From Intrasporangiaceae bacterium (GTDB lineage Bacteria; Actinomycetota; Actinomycetes; Actinomycetales; Dermatophilaceae): a stretch of DNA of 64,000 nt. Positions 40,100-48,757 of the stretch are shown here, piece by piece. Position 1 is the stretch's first letter, and each line of letters opens with the position of its first letter. A program made the position numbers and the translations under genes. Location of the stretch: assembly GCA_021324575.1 (NCBI GenBank), contig JAJPIW010000027.1, positions 26,472-90,471 of the forward strand. The letters run 5' to 3'. The notes below the pieces were generated by a model that was not told the DNA's origin, did not search any database, and saw only the letters and a list, made by a program, of their open reading frames with translations.

Positions 40100-41941
40100 A
40101 TGGGCTTTCTGACGCCGATGTACGAACTCGGCGAATACCTGACCTGGACGCGGTCTGGAGACATCCAGCTCCCTGATTTTCAGCGCGGGCACAAGTGGGA
40201 AGACGAGCGCATCCGCCAACTGCTGGTGACCGTGCTACGTGGCCACCCGCTCGGCGCCGTCATGCTTCTGAAGACGGGGAACACGCAGGTCCGCTTCAAG
40301 CCGCGCGCTGTCGAGGGCGTCGACCTCGCGGCGGCCATCGAGGCGAAGTTCCTTCTCCTCGATGGCCAGCAGCGGCTGACGTCGCTCACTCAAGCACTCA
40401 GCGGCGACGGTGCGGTCGCCACGAAGGACAGCCGCGGCAAGTTACTCGACCGCCGCTACCTCATGCACATGGAGACTGCTCTCAGCGACTCCAACCGGGT
40501 CGATGAGGCACTGATCAGTATCCCTGTCGACGGCGTCGTCCGGACCAACTTCGGCAAGGACGTTGTTCTTGACCTCAGTGACCACGACAAGCAGCGCGAG
40601 CACGGCTACTTCCCTCTTCACCTGCTTTACGGCGACTACATGAGCTGGATCCTGGAGCTCGACGACCGTGAGCTCGGCAAACGCTTCCACGAGCGGTTCA
40701 TCAAGCCGGCCGCGACGTATGACATTCCAGCGATCGTCCTCGATGAGGGCACGGACAAGGCCGCAGTCGCGACCGTCTTCGAGAAGGTCAACATCGGCGG
40801 CCTGCCCTTGAACGTCTTCGAGCTGCTCACAGCAGTCTTCGCGGGCGATGCCGGCTACTACGAGAAGTCGGGCGAGGACTTCCGCCTGAACGACGACTGG
40901 AAGGAGACCCAGCTCAAGTGGTCCTCCTATCCAGTCCTGGCGGCGGTGGAAAACACCGACTTCCTCCAGGCACTCACGATGCTCACCACTCGGAAGCGGC
41001 ATCTCGCGGACACCTCCGACCGCCCGCCAGCGATCTCTGCCGAGCGCGAGGACGTCCTCAAGCTCACACTCGCTGACTACCTGGAGTGGCGCGACCCGCT
41101 GCGTGAAGCATTCATTTGGGCTGCCACCTTCCTCGCGGATCGCCACATCTTCGCTCCGCGCGACGTGCCCTACCCGAAGCAACTGGTGCCGCTGGCCGCG
41201 AGCAAGGTCGTGCTCGGCAAGGACGCCGACCTCATCGGTGTGAGCGAGCGTCTTATCCGCTGGTATTGGTGCGGCGTGCTCGGCGAGCTGTACGGATCTG
41301 CGATCGAGTCGCGGTTCGCACGCGACATCGAGATGGTCCCGGCATGGGCGCGCGACGAGTTGAAGCCGATCCCGCGAACCGTTCAGGATGCCAACTTCAC
41401 CGAGTCGCGCCTTCACTCGCTGCGGACCCGGAACGCCGCCGCCTACAAGGGCATCGCTGCCCTCATCCTCGCGGGCGGCGCTCGCGACTGGATGGAAGAC
41501 AAGGCGCTCGACAAAGTGCAGTACGTCGACCTCGCAGTCGACATCCACCACATCTTCCCGCAGAAGTGGTGCAACGACACCGGCATCGATGACGAGCATC
41601 GCGAGAGCATCATCAACAAGACGACCATTAGCGCACGGACAAACCGAACGATCGGCGGCGCGGCCCCTTCCTCATACCTGAAGGTGATCGAGTCGCGTGC
41701 GCAACTCGAGTCGCCGCGCCTAGACGAACTGCTGGGGACCCACCTCGTACCGGCAGACATGCTGCGGACGGACGACTTCGACGGCTACTTCAAAGCGCGC
41801 CGCGAGTCGCTGTGCAAGCTTGTTGAGGCCGCCATCGGCAAGAACGTCCAGCGAGATATCGACCAAGGGTTCGCAGACGAAGACTCCTCCCAGTTCGAGC
41901 CGGACGAGCTCGCGGACGATCACCCGACGGAGACTGACTGA
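40100..41941 (+). CDS. DUF262-HNH (GmrSD-like) protein
   Basis: This 613-residue protein has an N-terminal DUF262 ParB-like domain with LPDFQRGHKWEDERIRQLL and the NTPase motif DGQQRLTSL (88-92 for DGQQR). Its C-terminal half has a DUF1524-type HNH site, DIHHIFPQKW (H483/H484), with the partner asparagine in INKTTIS (N506). This pairing matches the GmrSD/BrxU group of restriction enzymes that cut modified phage DNA. Embedded between methylase and ATPase genes, it may be the nuclease effector of the system. The same GACTGACATGG sequence forms both its upstream and downstream gene junctions, so coupling is tight on each side. Confidence 0.87.
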   Translation: MGFLTPMYELGEYLTWTRSGDIQLPDFQRGHKWEDERIRQLLVTVLRGHPLGAVMLLKTGNTQVRFKPRAVEGVDLAAAIEAKFLLLDGQQRLTSLTQALSGDGAVATKDSRGKLLDRRYLMHMETALSDSNRVDEALISIPVDGVVRTNFGKDVVLDLSDHDKQREHGYFPLHLLYGDYMSWILELDDRELGKRFHERFIKPAATYDIPAIVLDEGTDKAAVATVFEKVNIGGLPLNVFELLTAVFAGDAGYYEKSGEDFRLNDDWKETQLKWSSYPVLAAVENTDFLQALTMLTTRKRHLADTSDRPPAISAEREDVLKLTLADYLEWRDPLREAFIWAATFLADRHIFAPRDVPYPKQLVPLAASKVVLGKDADLIGVSERLIRWYWCGVLGELYGSAIESRFARDIEMVPAWARDELKPIPRTVQDANFTESRLHSLRTRNAAAYKGIAALILAGGARDWMEDKALDKVQYVDLAVDIHHIFPQKWCNDTGIDDEHRESIINKTTISARTNRTIGGAAPSSYLKVIESRAQLESPRLDELLGTHLVPADMLRTDDFDGYFKARRESLCKLVEAAIGKNVQRDIDQGFADEDSSQFEPDELADDHPTETD

Positions 41942-41942
41942 C

Positions 41943-44900
41943 ATGGCACTGAGCAACCGCGACCGAATCGACCGCATGTTCCAGGTGCTGGCCCCGGCAC
42001 TCGATGACTTCATCGCAACCGTCGTTGGCCAGGGAGATCCCTCGCTCGGAGCCGTCTGGACGAAGCTCGTCCAGGCCAAGGACAGCAAGAACGGGGCTCC
42101 GTCAACGAAGTCGTACGACGCCCTCGACCCGCAGGTGCAATTCCGGATTCTGACCGAAGGCAACATCACCGCCGGCTTCAAGCCCGGTTGGTATCCCTTT
42201 AACCAAGCCATCGGCCGCACGGGCGAGACGTTTGCAAGCGAACTTCGCGAGGTGCGCAACGAGTGGGCGCACAACGGGACTTTTACCGACGACGACGCCT
42301 ACCGCGCACTCGACACGGGCGAACGACTCCTCAAGCTGATTGGCGCCGCCAAGGAGGCGGACGAAGTCCGCGGCATTCGGTTGAACCTGCGCCGTGTGAC
42401 TGCTGACAAGGACGACAAGAAGGTCCTCAAGGCAGCCGTAGACAACCCTGAGGCGGCGGGCCTGCGTCCGTGGCGTGAGGTTCTTCAGCCCCATGACGAC
42501 GTTGCAACCGGAAATTTCCACGCCTCAGAGTTCGCCGCCGACCTCTACAAGGTCGCCACCGGAGGCGAGGTCGACGCCGACTACGCCGACCCGGTCGAGT
42601 TCTTCCGCCGTACCTATCTGACCGAGGGTTTGCGCGACCTCATCGGCCGAGCTGTCCGTCGCCTGTCGGGTGACGACAACGCCTCGCCGGTCATCAACCT
42701 GCAGACCAACTTCGGTGGCGGCAAGACCCACTTGATGCTCTCGCTGTGGCACGTCGCCGCAGGCCTGCCCGTGGGCAACTTCCCGCAAGAAACCCAGGAA
42801 CTGCTGACAGCGAATGGCTACTCGGCCACCAAGGTCAACCGGGTCGCCATCGTCGGTAACCACTTCAGCCCGTCCGGCATGACCAAGGACGACGGCACTC
42901 AGATCAACACCATCTGGGGAGAACTCGCGTGGCAGCTTGGCGGCACCGAGGCCTACGCAATCGTTGCGAAGGCCGACCGAGACCGCACCCATCCAGGCGA
43001 TGCCCTCCATGAGCTGCTCGCCAAGTACGCGCCCGCAGTCATCCTCATCGACGAGTGGGTCGCCTACGCCCGTTCGCTCGTTGGTCGTGACGACCTGGCC
43101 GGAGGCACCTTCGACGACCAGTTCACCTTCGCCCAGTCGCTCACCGAGGCTGCCAAGGGCACCAGCGGCGTCCTGCTCGCGATCTCGATCCCGGCATCGG
43201 AAACCGGAGACGCGAACGACAAGATCGCGGTCGGCAACGCTGAGGAAGTCGGCGGTCAGAACGGACTCGAAGCGCTCAAGCGCCTCCAGAACGTCGTCCG
43301 CCGTGTCGCCGACCAGTGGCGTCCGGCGTCGTCGGACGAGGCGTATCACATCGTCAAGCAGCGGCTCTTCAAGCAGCCTGACGCCGCCTCGCTCGCAGCC
43401 ATTGGAGCGACGGCCAAGGCCTACGTCGAGATGTATCGGAAGTACACCGACGACTTCCCGCGTGAGGCTCGTGACTCCGCGTACGAGGACCGGATCAAGG
43501 CGACGTACCCGATCCACCCTGAGCTGTTTGACACCCTCTACGAGGAGTGGTCGTCGCTCGAGCGCTTCCAGCGCACACGGGGAGTCCTGCGCTTGATGAG
43601 CACCGTGATCCACGCACTGTGGACAGGAGAGGACGCCGCGCCGCTGATCATGCCGGGCTCCATTCCGCTGGCAACGTCGAACGTCAATTCGGAGCTCACG
43701 CAGTACCTCCAGGACTCCTGGAAGACGATCATCGACGCCGACGTCGACGGACCGAACTCTGAGCCGGGCAGGATCGACAAGGAGAAGCCTCTGTTTGGGC
43801 AGCGCGCCCTGACCAAGCGCCTGGCACGGACGGTCTTCTTTGGTGCCGCCCCGACCATCGCGCCGGGCTCCGTGCACAAAGGCCTTGGCGCGCAAAGAGT
43901 GTTCTTGGGCACGGCCGTGCCCGGCGATGTCCCCGGGAACTTCCATGCGGCATTGACTCAACTCGGCGACCGCGCGACGTACTTCTACTCCGGCTCGGGC
44001 AAGTACTGGTACGACGTACAGCCCAACATCACCCGCACCGCCAAGGACCAGGCCGAACGACTCCACAAGGAAGACGTCTGGGCCGAGATCGTCCGACGAC
44101 TCCAGGACCAGGGCCGCAAGCGCGGCGACTTCGCCGGTGTCCACGTCTGTCCAGAGTCGAACGCCGACATTCCTGACACCGACGAGGCTCGCCTCGTCAT
44201 CCTTCACCCGAAGGTTGCACACAAGCGCGGGGGAGATTCAGCCGCCAAGGAGTTCGCCCACAGGGCGACCGAGCATCGCGGAAGCTCAAACAGGACGCAC
44301 CGCAATGCGCTCGTCTACCTCGCGGCGGACGAGGCCCGGCTCGAGGAGCTGAACAGCGCGACTCGCGACTACCTGGGTTGGACCCACGTCCTCGCCAACG
44401 AGGCCGAGCTCGACCTCACGCAGAACCAGAAGAATCAGGCATCGCAGCGCAAGGCTCAGGCCGACCAGACGGTCACCGCGCGTCTACTGCAGAGCTTCAC
44501 GTGGGCCTTGGTTCCTGCTCAGCCGGACCCGGGCGCGCCGTTCCTGATCAAGGAGACCAAAGTCGAGGGACAGTCCGACGCCTTGGCCGACCGCGTCTCG
44601 CGCCGCCTCGGCAATGATGGGGACCTCTCCACGCGACAGGCCGCGGCGACCATTCGTCTCGCTATCGGCAAGATCCCGCAGATCTGGAAGGACGGCCACG
44701 TCTCACTCGGCTCGCTGTGGGCGCTCTACTCGCAGTATCCCTACATGCCGCGCCTGCGCGACCGGTCCGTGCTCGACGCTGGCATCCTCGACCTGCCGAT
44801 GATCTGGCAGACGGACGCCTTCGCGCTCGCGGCTGGCTACGACCAGGTGGTAGAGCGCTACATCGGCCTGTGGACTCCCGAGGACAAGGAGGGCGCCCCG

Positions 44901-45290
44901 GTCGCGACCGACTCGCTCCTTCTGGTTCGTCCGGACCTCGCGCAGAAGCAGCGCTCGAAGTCGCCCGGCCCAGCGCCGGCTCCTGGACCCGCCCCTGGTC
45001 CATGGCCTATCCCGCAGCCCGGTCCTGGCCCCTCGCCGATTGTCGACATCGTTTGGCCGACCCGGTTCTACGGTGTCAAGACGCTCAATTCCGACAAGAT
45101 CGCACTCGAGTTCAAGAATGTTGCGGACGAGGTCCTCGCGCATCTTCGTTCGGATAAGAACACCAGTGTCACGGTGCGAATTGAGATCGAGGCCACGGAC
45201 TCCGAGGGGTTCAATGACAGCCGCGTCCGCACGGTGTCTGAGAACGCCCGCACCCTCAAATTCGATCAATCGAGCTTCGAGGACAGCTGA
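41943..45290 (+). CDS. DUF499 AAA+ ATPase with N-terminal Swt1-HEPN-like domain
   Basis: This 1,115-residue protein starts with a helical domain of about 130 residues. It contains REVRNEWAHNGTF, where R105-x4-H110 is the HEPN ribonuclease motif seen in Swt1-type domains. The DUF499 ATPase follows, with Walker A NFGGGKTH (256-263) and Walker B ILIDEW (D370, E371). The C-terminal region has a Pro/Gly-rich linker near residue 1005 (PGPAPAPGPAPGP) and then a small domain. It begins one base after the DUF262 gene. In known defence loci DUF499 proteins partner DUF1156 methylases and helicases. Whether the HEPN motif is catalytic is not known. Confidence 0.88.
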   Translation: MALSNRDRIDRMFQVLAPALDDFIATVVGQGDPSLGAVWTKLVQAKDSKNGAPSTKSYDALDPQVQFRILTEGNITAGFKPGWYPFNQAIGRTGETFASELREVRNEWAHNGTFTDDDAYRALDTGERLLKLIGAAKEADEVRGIRLNLRRVTADKDDKKVLKAAVDNPEAAGLRPWREVLQPHDDVATGNFHASEFAADLYKVATGGEVDADYADPVEFFRRTYLTEGLRDLIGRAVRRLSGDDNASPVINLQTNFGGGKTHLMLSLWHVAAGLPVGNFPQETQELLTANGYSATKVNRVAIVGNHFSPSGMTKDDGTQINTIWGELAWQLGGTEAYAIVAKADRDRTHPGDALHELLAKYAPAVILIDEWVAYARSLVGRDDLAGGTFDDQFTFAQSLTEAAKGTSGVLLAISIPASETGDANDKIAVGNAEEVGGQNGLEALKRLQNVVRRVADQWRPASSDEAYHIVKQRLFKQPDAASLAAIGATAKAYVEMYRKYTDDFPREARDSAYEDRIKATYPIHPELFDTLYEEWSSLERFQRTRGVLRLMSTVIHALWTGEDAAPLIMPGSIPLATSNVNSELTQYLQDSWKTIIDADVDGPNSEPGRIDKEKPLFGQRALTKRLARTVFFGAAPTIAPGSVHKGLGAQRVFLGTAVPGDVPGNFHAALTQLGDRATYFYSGSGKYWYDVQPNITRTAKDQAERLHKEDVWAEIVRRLQDQGRKRGDFAGVHVCPESNADIPDTDEARLVILHPKVAHKRGGDSAAKEFAHRATEHRGSSNRTHRNALVYLAADEARLEELNSATRDYLGWTHVLANEAELDLTQNQKNQASQRKAQADQTVTARLLQSFTWALVPAQPDPGAPFLIKETKVEGQSDALADRVSRRLGNDGDLSTRQAAATIRLAIGKIPQIWKDGHVSLGSLWALYSQYPYMPRLRDRSVLDAGILDLPMIWQTDAFALAAGYDQVVERYIGLWTPEDKEGAPVATDSLLLVRPDLAQKQRSKSPGPAPAPGPAPGPWPIPQPGPGPSPIVDIVWPTRFYGVKTLNSDKIALEFKNVADEVLAHLRSDKNTSVTVRIEIEATDSEGFNDSRVRTVSENARTLKFDQSSFEDS

Positions 45291-45324
45291 TCCGATCGCA
45301 CGACCGCAATGCCGCTCTGGTCAG

Positions 45325-45570
45325 ATGACCCCCGCTGATATCGACCTCTTGTCCTTCGACGCCGTCGCTGAGACCCTGGCTGACGCGCTTCTCGACGACC
45401 GCCTCGACCCAGTGGCACTTGGTCTCTCCGGAAGTTGGGGAAGCGGCAAGACGACGGTTTTCGGCCTCGTTGCCCGGGAACTCGACCGCCGTAAGACCAC
45501 CGAACAGAAGGTCCTGTGGTTCAGACGGACCCCTGGCGATACGACCCAGCCTGGGATATTTGCGACCCCG
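45325..45570 (+). pseudogene. KAP-family P-loop NTPase remnant, frameshifted and truncated
   Basis: From ATG 45325 the frame reads LSFDAVAETLADALLDDRLD, then LGLSGSWGSGKTTVFGLV (Walker A) and KVLWF, the start of a KAP NTPase. After that the KAP hallmark PWRYDPAWDI appears in another frame (45531-45560), so a frameshift lies around 45,520-45,531. Homology stops near 45,560. Full KAP proteins run several hundred residues, so this is a dead stub. It lies 34 bp after the DUF499 stop and once may have been the last gene of that operon. Confidence 0.75.
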
Positions 45571-45628
45571 TCCCGGGGGTCCCTGGGGCGCCTCTCCCAG
45601 CGTGAATCGGACCAACAGAAGGTCCAGC

Positions 45629-48529
45629 TCAGATTGAGGGTCGAAGTCCTTCGGCGGATGCGCTGATTGCCGCACCTTGGGCTTCGAGGCGCCAGGACTG
45701 ATAGGTCTGCGCCCTCTCGTGTTCGCGGGTCTCGCTCGCGGAGATGTCGGCGCCCGACGTTTCAATGACGGATCGCAGGACGTCGAGTGGCTCCGCCTGG
45801 TCGGGCTCTTCGTGGCTCGTCGCGGTGTCCGGGTCGTAGGTCGTGTCGACGTAGAGCCTGTTGCTCTCCCTTCCGCGGGTTGCCATGACGTACAGCGGCT
45901 CACGGACGGTGGTTGCCGTGACGTAGGAGTGGGTGGTGTCGACGGTGCGGCCTTGGGCGCGGTGGGCGGTGGTGGCGTAACCGAGCTCGACATGGTCGGC
46001 GACGTAGTCGGGTGGCAGGAGTGCGACGGCTCCGCCGCCGGCTCGCTGCACTTGGATCGACCCGTCGTCCTGGACGGCCTGAACGATCCAGTCGTCGCCG
46101 TTCTTGACCCAGCCGCGGCCGGTCACCAGCTCGCGCCGATTCAGGCGGGTGACGACCCGGTCGCCGACCCCGATCGTGGTGCCGTCGCCAAGACGCGCCC
46201 CTGTCGCGCTGACGTCCCCTGCGGCGACGCGCTGGGCGCGGGCCCGGGCGTTGAGGTCGTTGACGGTTTCGGCGTCCGCGGCCAGCATCAGGCAGGCGCG
46301 GCCGGCTTGGGTGTCGGTGAGCCAGCCATCGAAGATGAGGTCGAGCATGTCCTCCCGCCCGCCGGACTCGACTCGCCCGTGGGCGGCGTAGGTGTCGGCG
46401 GCGCTGATCCGGCCGGCCCGCAGTTTGAGGGAGGCGGCGCGTTCCCATTCGTGGCGGAACCGGTGCACGTCATGCAACTGCGGTGCGTCGGTGCGGTGGT
46501 CGGCGACGAGCTTGAACGCCCCACCGGCCTGCACCGGGGACAATTGGGCCCAGTCCCCAACCAGGAGCACCTTCGCCCCCGCCTCGGCTGCGGCACGGGT
46601 GATGTAGTCGAGGTCGGCGGTGGCGGCCATGGAGGCTTCGTCGACGATGATCAGCTGCCCCGGTTCCAGGGCCCACCGCTCGTACTCGAGTTGGGCCGCG
46701 TGCGCCTGCAACTGCAGCTGCCTTGTCGCCACGGACGGGTACGCGCGGGCCAGCCGGGCCGCGTATGACGCCAGGGCGGCTTCGCGGTCGGGTAGCCGCT
46801 TGTGTTCGCTGATCCACTTGGCGGTGTTCTCCGTCGGCACTCCGACGGCGTCGGCCAGGACCTCCGCGGCCGCCGCGGAGGGGGCCAGTCCGACCACCGA
46901 ACCGAGTCCGAACGTGTGCTCCCACGCCTGCCGGACGGCGGCCATCGTGGTGGATTTCCCGGTCCCGGCGGCGCCGACCAGGACGTCCAGGCGGAGTCCG
47001 GACCCGGTGATCGCGGCGACGGCGGCGGCCTGCTCGTCGGACACACCAGCACCGTCGACCCGGACTACTTCGACGGTGGCGGCGGCGGGTGCGGTGAGGT
47101 CGTCGGCGGCGTCCACGAGTCGGGTCTCGGCGTCCAGGAGCTCTTGGGTGGCGAAGACCTGGCTGTTGCGGGCGACGAACTTGGACGACCCGTCCGCCCG
47201 CCGCAACTCTGGGGGGACGTGGCCCAGGTCGGGTGGGGTCAGCATCACCACCCGGTCGACGGCATACGTGGCGGTCTGCTCCGCGACGGCGACCCGGTCG
47301 GCGGGGGCGGCGAACCGGACCCCGTGCAGCTCCCGGAGGGCTTCAGCGAGCAGGTTGGCCCGGGTGAACGTGGCGCGCTTGTCGGCGACCTTGCCCACGA
47401 CCAGTTTCGCGAGGTCGCGGAGCACCCCGTCCTCCACATCGGACGCTGACAACAGACGCGGCCCGGACGAGGAAGTGAGCCTGCCGGCCCACCTGTCGGG
47501 GTCGTTTCCAATGAACGGGCGGGCCCGGTCCCGCCAGCCGTCGATCAGCTCCCGGAGCGGGCGGACGTGCTTGGCTTCGCGGGTGGCCAGGGTGGCCTGC
47601 TGCCGCATTTGGATGACTTCTCGGGCGGTCGGGGCCCTGCCGTGGGAGGCGGTGAACGCCTCGACGAGGTCGTCCTTGGCGGTCTCGATCGCCGAGGTCC
47701 GTTGGGAGAAGTGGTCGCGTAGGTCGGCGGGTACGCCGGTGACTTCCCATTTGGGTTCGGTGGATCGTTTGCGTTGTTCGGGGGTCCAGCCCCAGCCCAG
47801 GTCGGCGGTGAGTTGGTCGGCCAGGATGCCGTTGTACAGCTCGGACAGGCCGACGGTGGCGCGGAACAGGGCTTTGGAGTCCAAAGTGCGCCATTTGCCG
47901 TCGTTGACCGCTTGGACTCGGTTGAGAACGACGACGTGGGTGTGCAACTGCGGGTCCCCGGCGCGGGAGTCCCAGTGGTCGAACGCGGCCGCGACAACGC
48001 CTCGGACGTCTTCTTGGACGACGCCGCCTGTGCCGAGCCGGGTCGCGAACACCTGCTGTTCGGCGTAGCCGATGACGGCGTCGAGGGCGCGCCGGTGCGC
48101 GGCGTAGATGCGCCCCCGGGTGGCGTCGTCCGCGAGAGCCCACGCCACCGACACCGACTTGGGCGCGGAGAAGGTCAGGTCGAACCCGGCCACCGTCTGC
48201 GGGGGTTTCCGCACCCGGCCCGTCTGGTCGACGTAGGCGGTCCGGTGGGCCGGCGGCAACGCGCCCAACGGTTCCCCGGTGACTGGGTCCTGCAGCATCC
48301 CGAGCATCCGCCACAACCCCTCCTCCGACACCACCGACCCCGCCGGGACGCCCCGCCGGCCGTCCAGACCGGCCAATCCGGCGCCCAGGAACCGGCCCGG
48401 TGGGGTGCCGTTCGCGGCGTAGTAGGCCGCCAGCCCGGCGGCCGGGCCGGCCTCGTCCAGGCGCGCGACCGAGGACATCAGGTAGCGGTAGCCCGCCCCC
48501 AACGTCATCCGTCGCAGTGACATTGTCAT
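45629..48529 (-). CDS. MobF (TrwC/TraI-type) conjugative relaxase-helicase, C-terminally shortened
   Basis: This 966-residue relaxase nicks and covalently holds the transferred strand at oriT. The N-terminal domain has the nucleophile tyrosine region (GAGYRYLMSSVA), GFDLTFSAPKSVSVAWAL and the metal triad in FDHWDSRAGDPQLHTHVVV (H185, H196, H198). The helicase part has Walker A VGAAGTGKSTTM (lysine 525), IIVDEASMA, VGDWAQLSPVQAGGAF and GYATTAHRAQGRTVD. I chose ATG 48529; the frame continues far upstream without conserved sequence. The last residues lose family resemblance after YQSWRLEAQ, right at the seam with the KAP remnant, so the original C-terminal tail is probably missing. The relaxase and helicase domains look complete. 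Confidence 0.9.
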   Translation of the reverse strand: MTMSLRRMTLGAGYRYLMSSVARLDEAGPAAGLAAYYAANGTPPGRFLGAGLAGLDGRRGVPAGSVVSEEGLWRMLGMLQDPVTGEPLGALPPAHRTAYVDQTGRVRKPPQTVAGFDLTFSAPKSVSVAWALADDATRGRIYAAHRRALDAVIGYAEQQVFATRLGTGGVVQEDVRGVVAAAFDHWDSRAGDPQLHTHVVVLNRVQAVNDGKWRTLDSKALFRATVGLSELYNGILADQLTADLGWGWTPEQRKRSTEPKWEVTGVPADLRDHFSQRTSAIETAKDDLVEAFTASHGRAPTAREVIQMRQQATLATREAKHVRPLRELIDGWRDRARPFIGNDPDRWAGRLTSSSGPRLLSASDVEDGVLRDLAKLVVGKVADKRATFTRANLLAEALRELHGVRFAAPADRVAVAEQTATYAVDRVVMLTPPDLGHVPPELRRADGSSKFVARNSQVFATQELLDAETRLVDAADDLTAPAAATVEVVRVDGAGVSDEQAAAVAAITGSGLRLDVLVGAAGTGKSTTMAAVRQAWEHTFGLGSVVGLAPSAAAAEVLADAVGVPTENTAKWISEHKRLPDREAALASYAARLARAYPSVATRQLQLQAHAAQLEYERWALEPGQLIIVDEASMAATADLDYITRAAAEAGAKVLLVGDWAQLSPVQAGGAFKLVADHRTDAPQLHDVHRFRHEWERAASLKLRAGRISAADTYAAHGRVESGGREDMLDLIFDGWLTDTQAGRACLMLAADAETVNDLNARARAQRVAAGDVSATGARLGDGTTIGVGDRVVTRLNRRELVTGRGWVKNGDDWIVQAVQDDGSIQVQRAGGGAVALLPPDYVADHVELGYATTAHRAQGRTVDTTHSYVTATTVREPLYVMATRGRESNRLYVDTTYDPDTATSHEEPDQAEPLDVLRSVIETSGADISASETREHERAQTYQSWRLEAQGAAISASAEGLRPSI

Positions 48530-48548
48530 GGTTAGTACACGTCTTTTC

Positions 48549-48558
48549 GGGGGCACGA
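48549..48558 (-). promoter_or_regulatory. TCGTGCCCCC element upstream of the relaxase gene
   Basis: On the minus strand TCGTGCCCCC ends 19 bases before the relaxase ATG. The identical 10-mer precedes two other genes of the conjugation module at 16 and 20 bases (see 53811-53850). None of the three starts has a Shine-Dalgarno match. It is probably a shared operator or promoter element. Confidence 0.5.
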
Positions 48559-48596
48559 TTCGGCCGGGAGCGGGTGGCTTCGGGTGCGTCCGCGCC

Positions 48597-48616
48597 CACG
48601 ACGCGGCAGCGTCGTG
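48597..48616. other. hairpin in the relaxase upstream gap, candidate oriT element
   Basis: CACGACGC and GCGTCGTG pair over 8 bp around the loop GGCA, in the 228-bp gap between the relaxase start and the lipoprotein gene. MobF relaxases usually act at an oriT with such an inverted repeat near their own gene. No nic site can be assigned by eye. Confidence 0.35.
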
Positions 48617-48757
48617 CCAGACGTGTAGCTCCATGGTTTGGGGTGTTCGGGGTCGCGGCGGAGTGGGGTCGAGTGGGCCGGCGGTAGGGCAGGGCGGACT
48701 GGGTAAAGCGACGCGGATGGGAGCGGAGGTACCGGGCCGCATGTGGAGGTCGGCGGG

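Noticed and set aside
33380..45290. BREX or DISARM system
   Set aside because: No PglZ, BrxC/PglY, BrxL, DrmA or DrmB-like protein is present. The DUF1156/DUF499 pair fits the helicase-methylase-ATPase type better.
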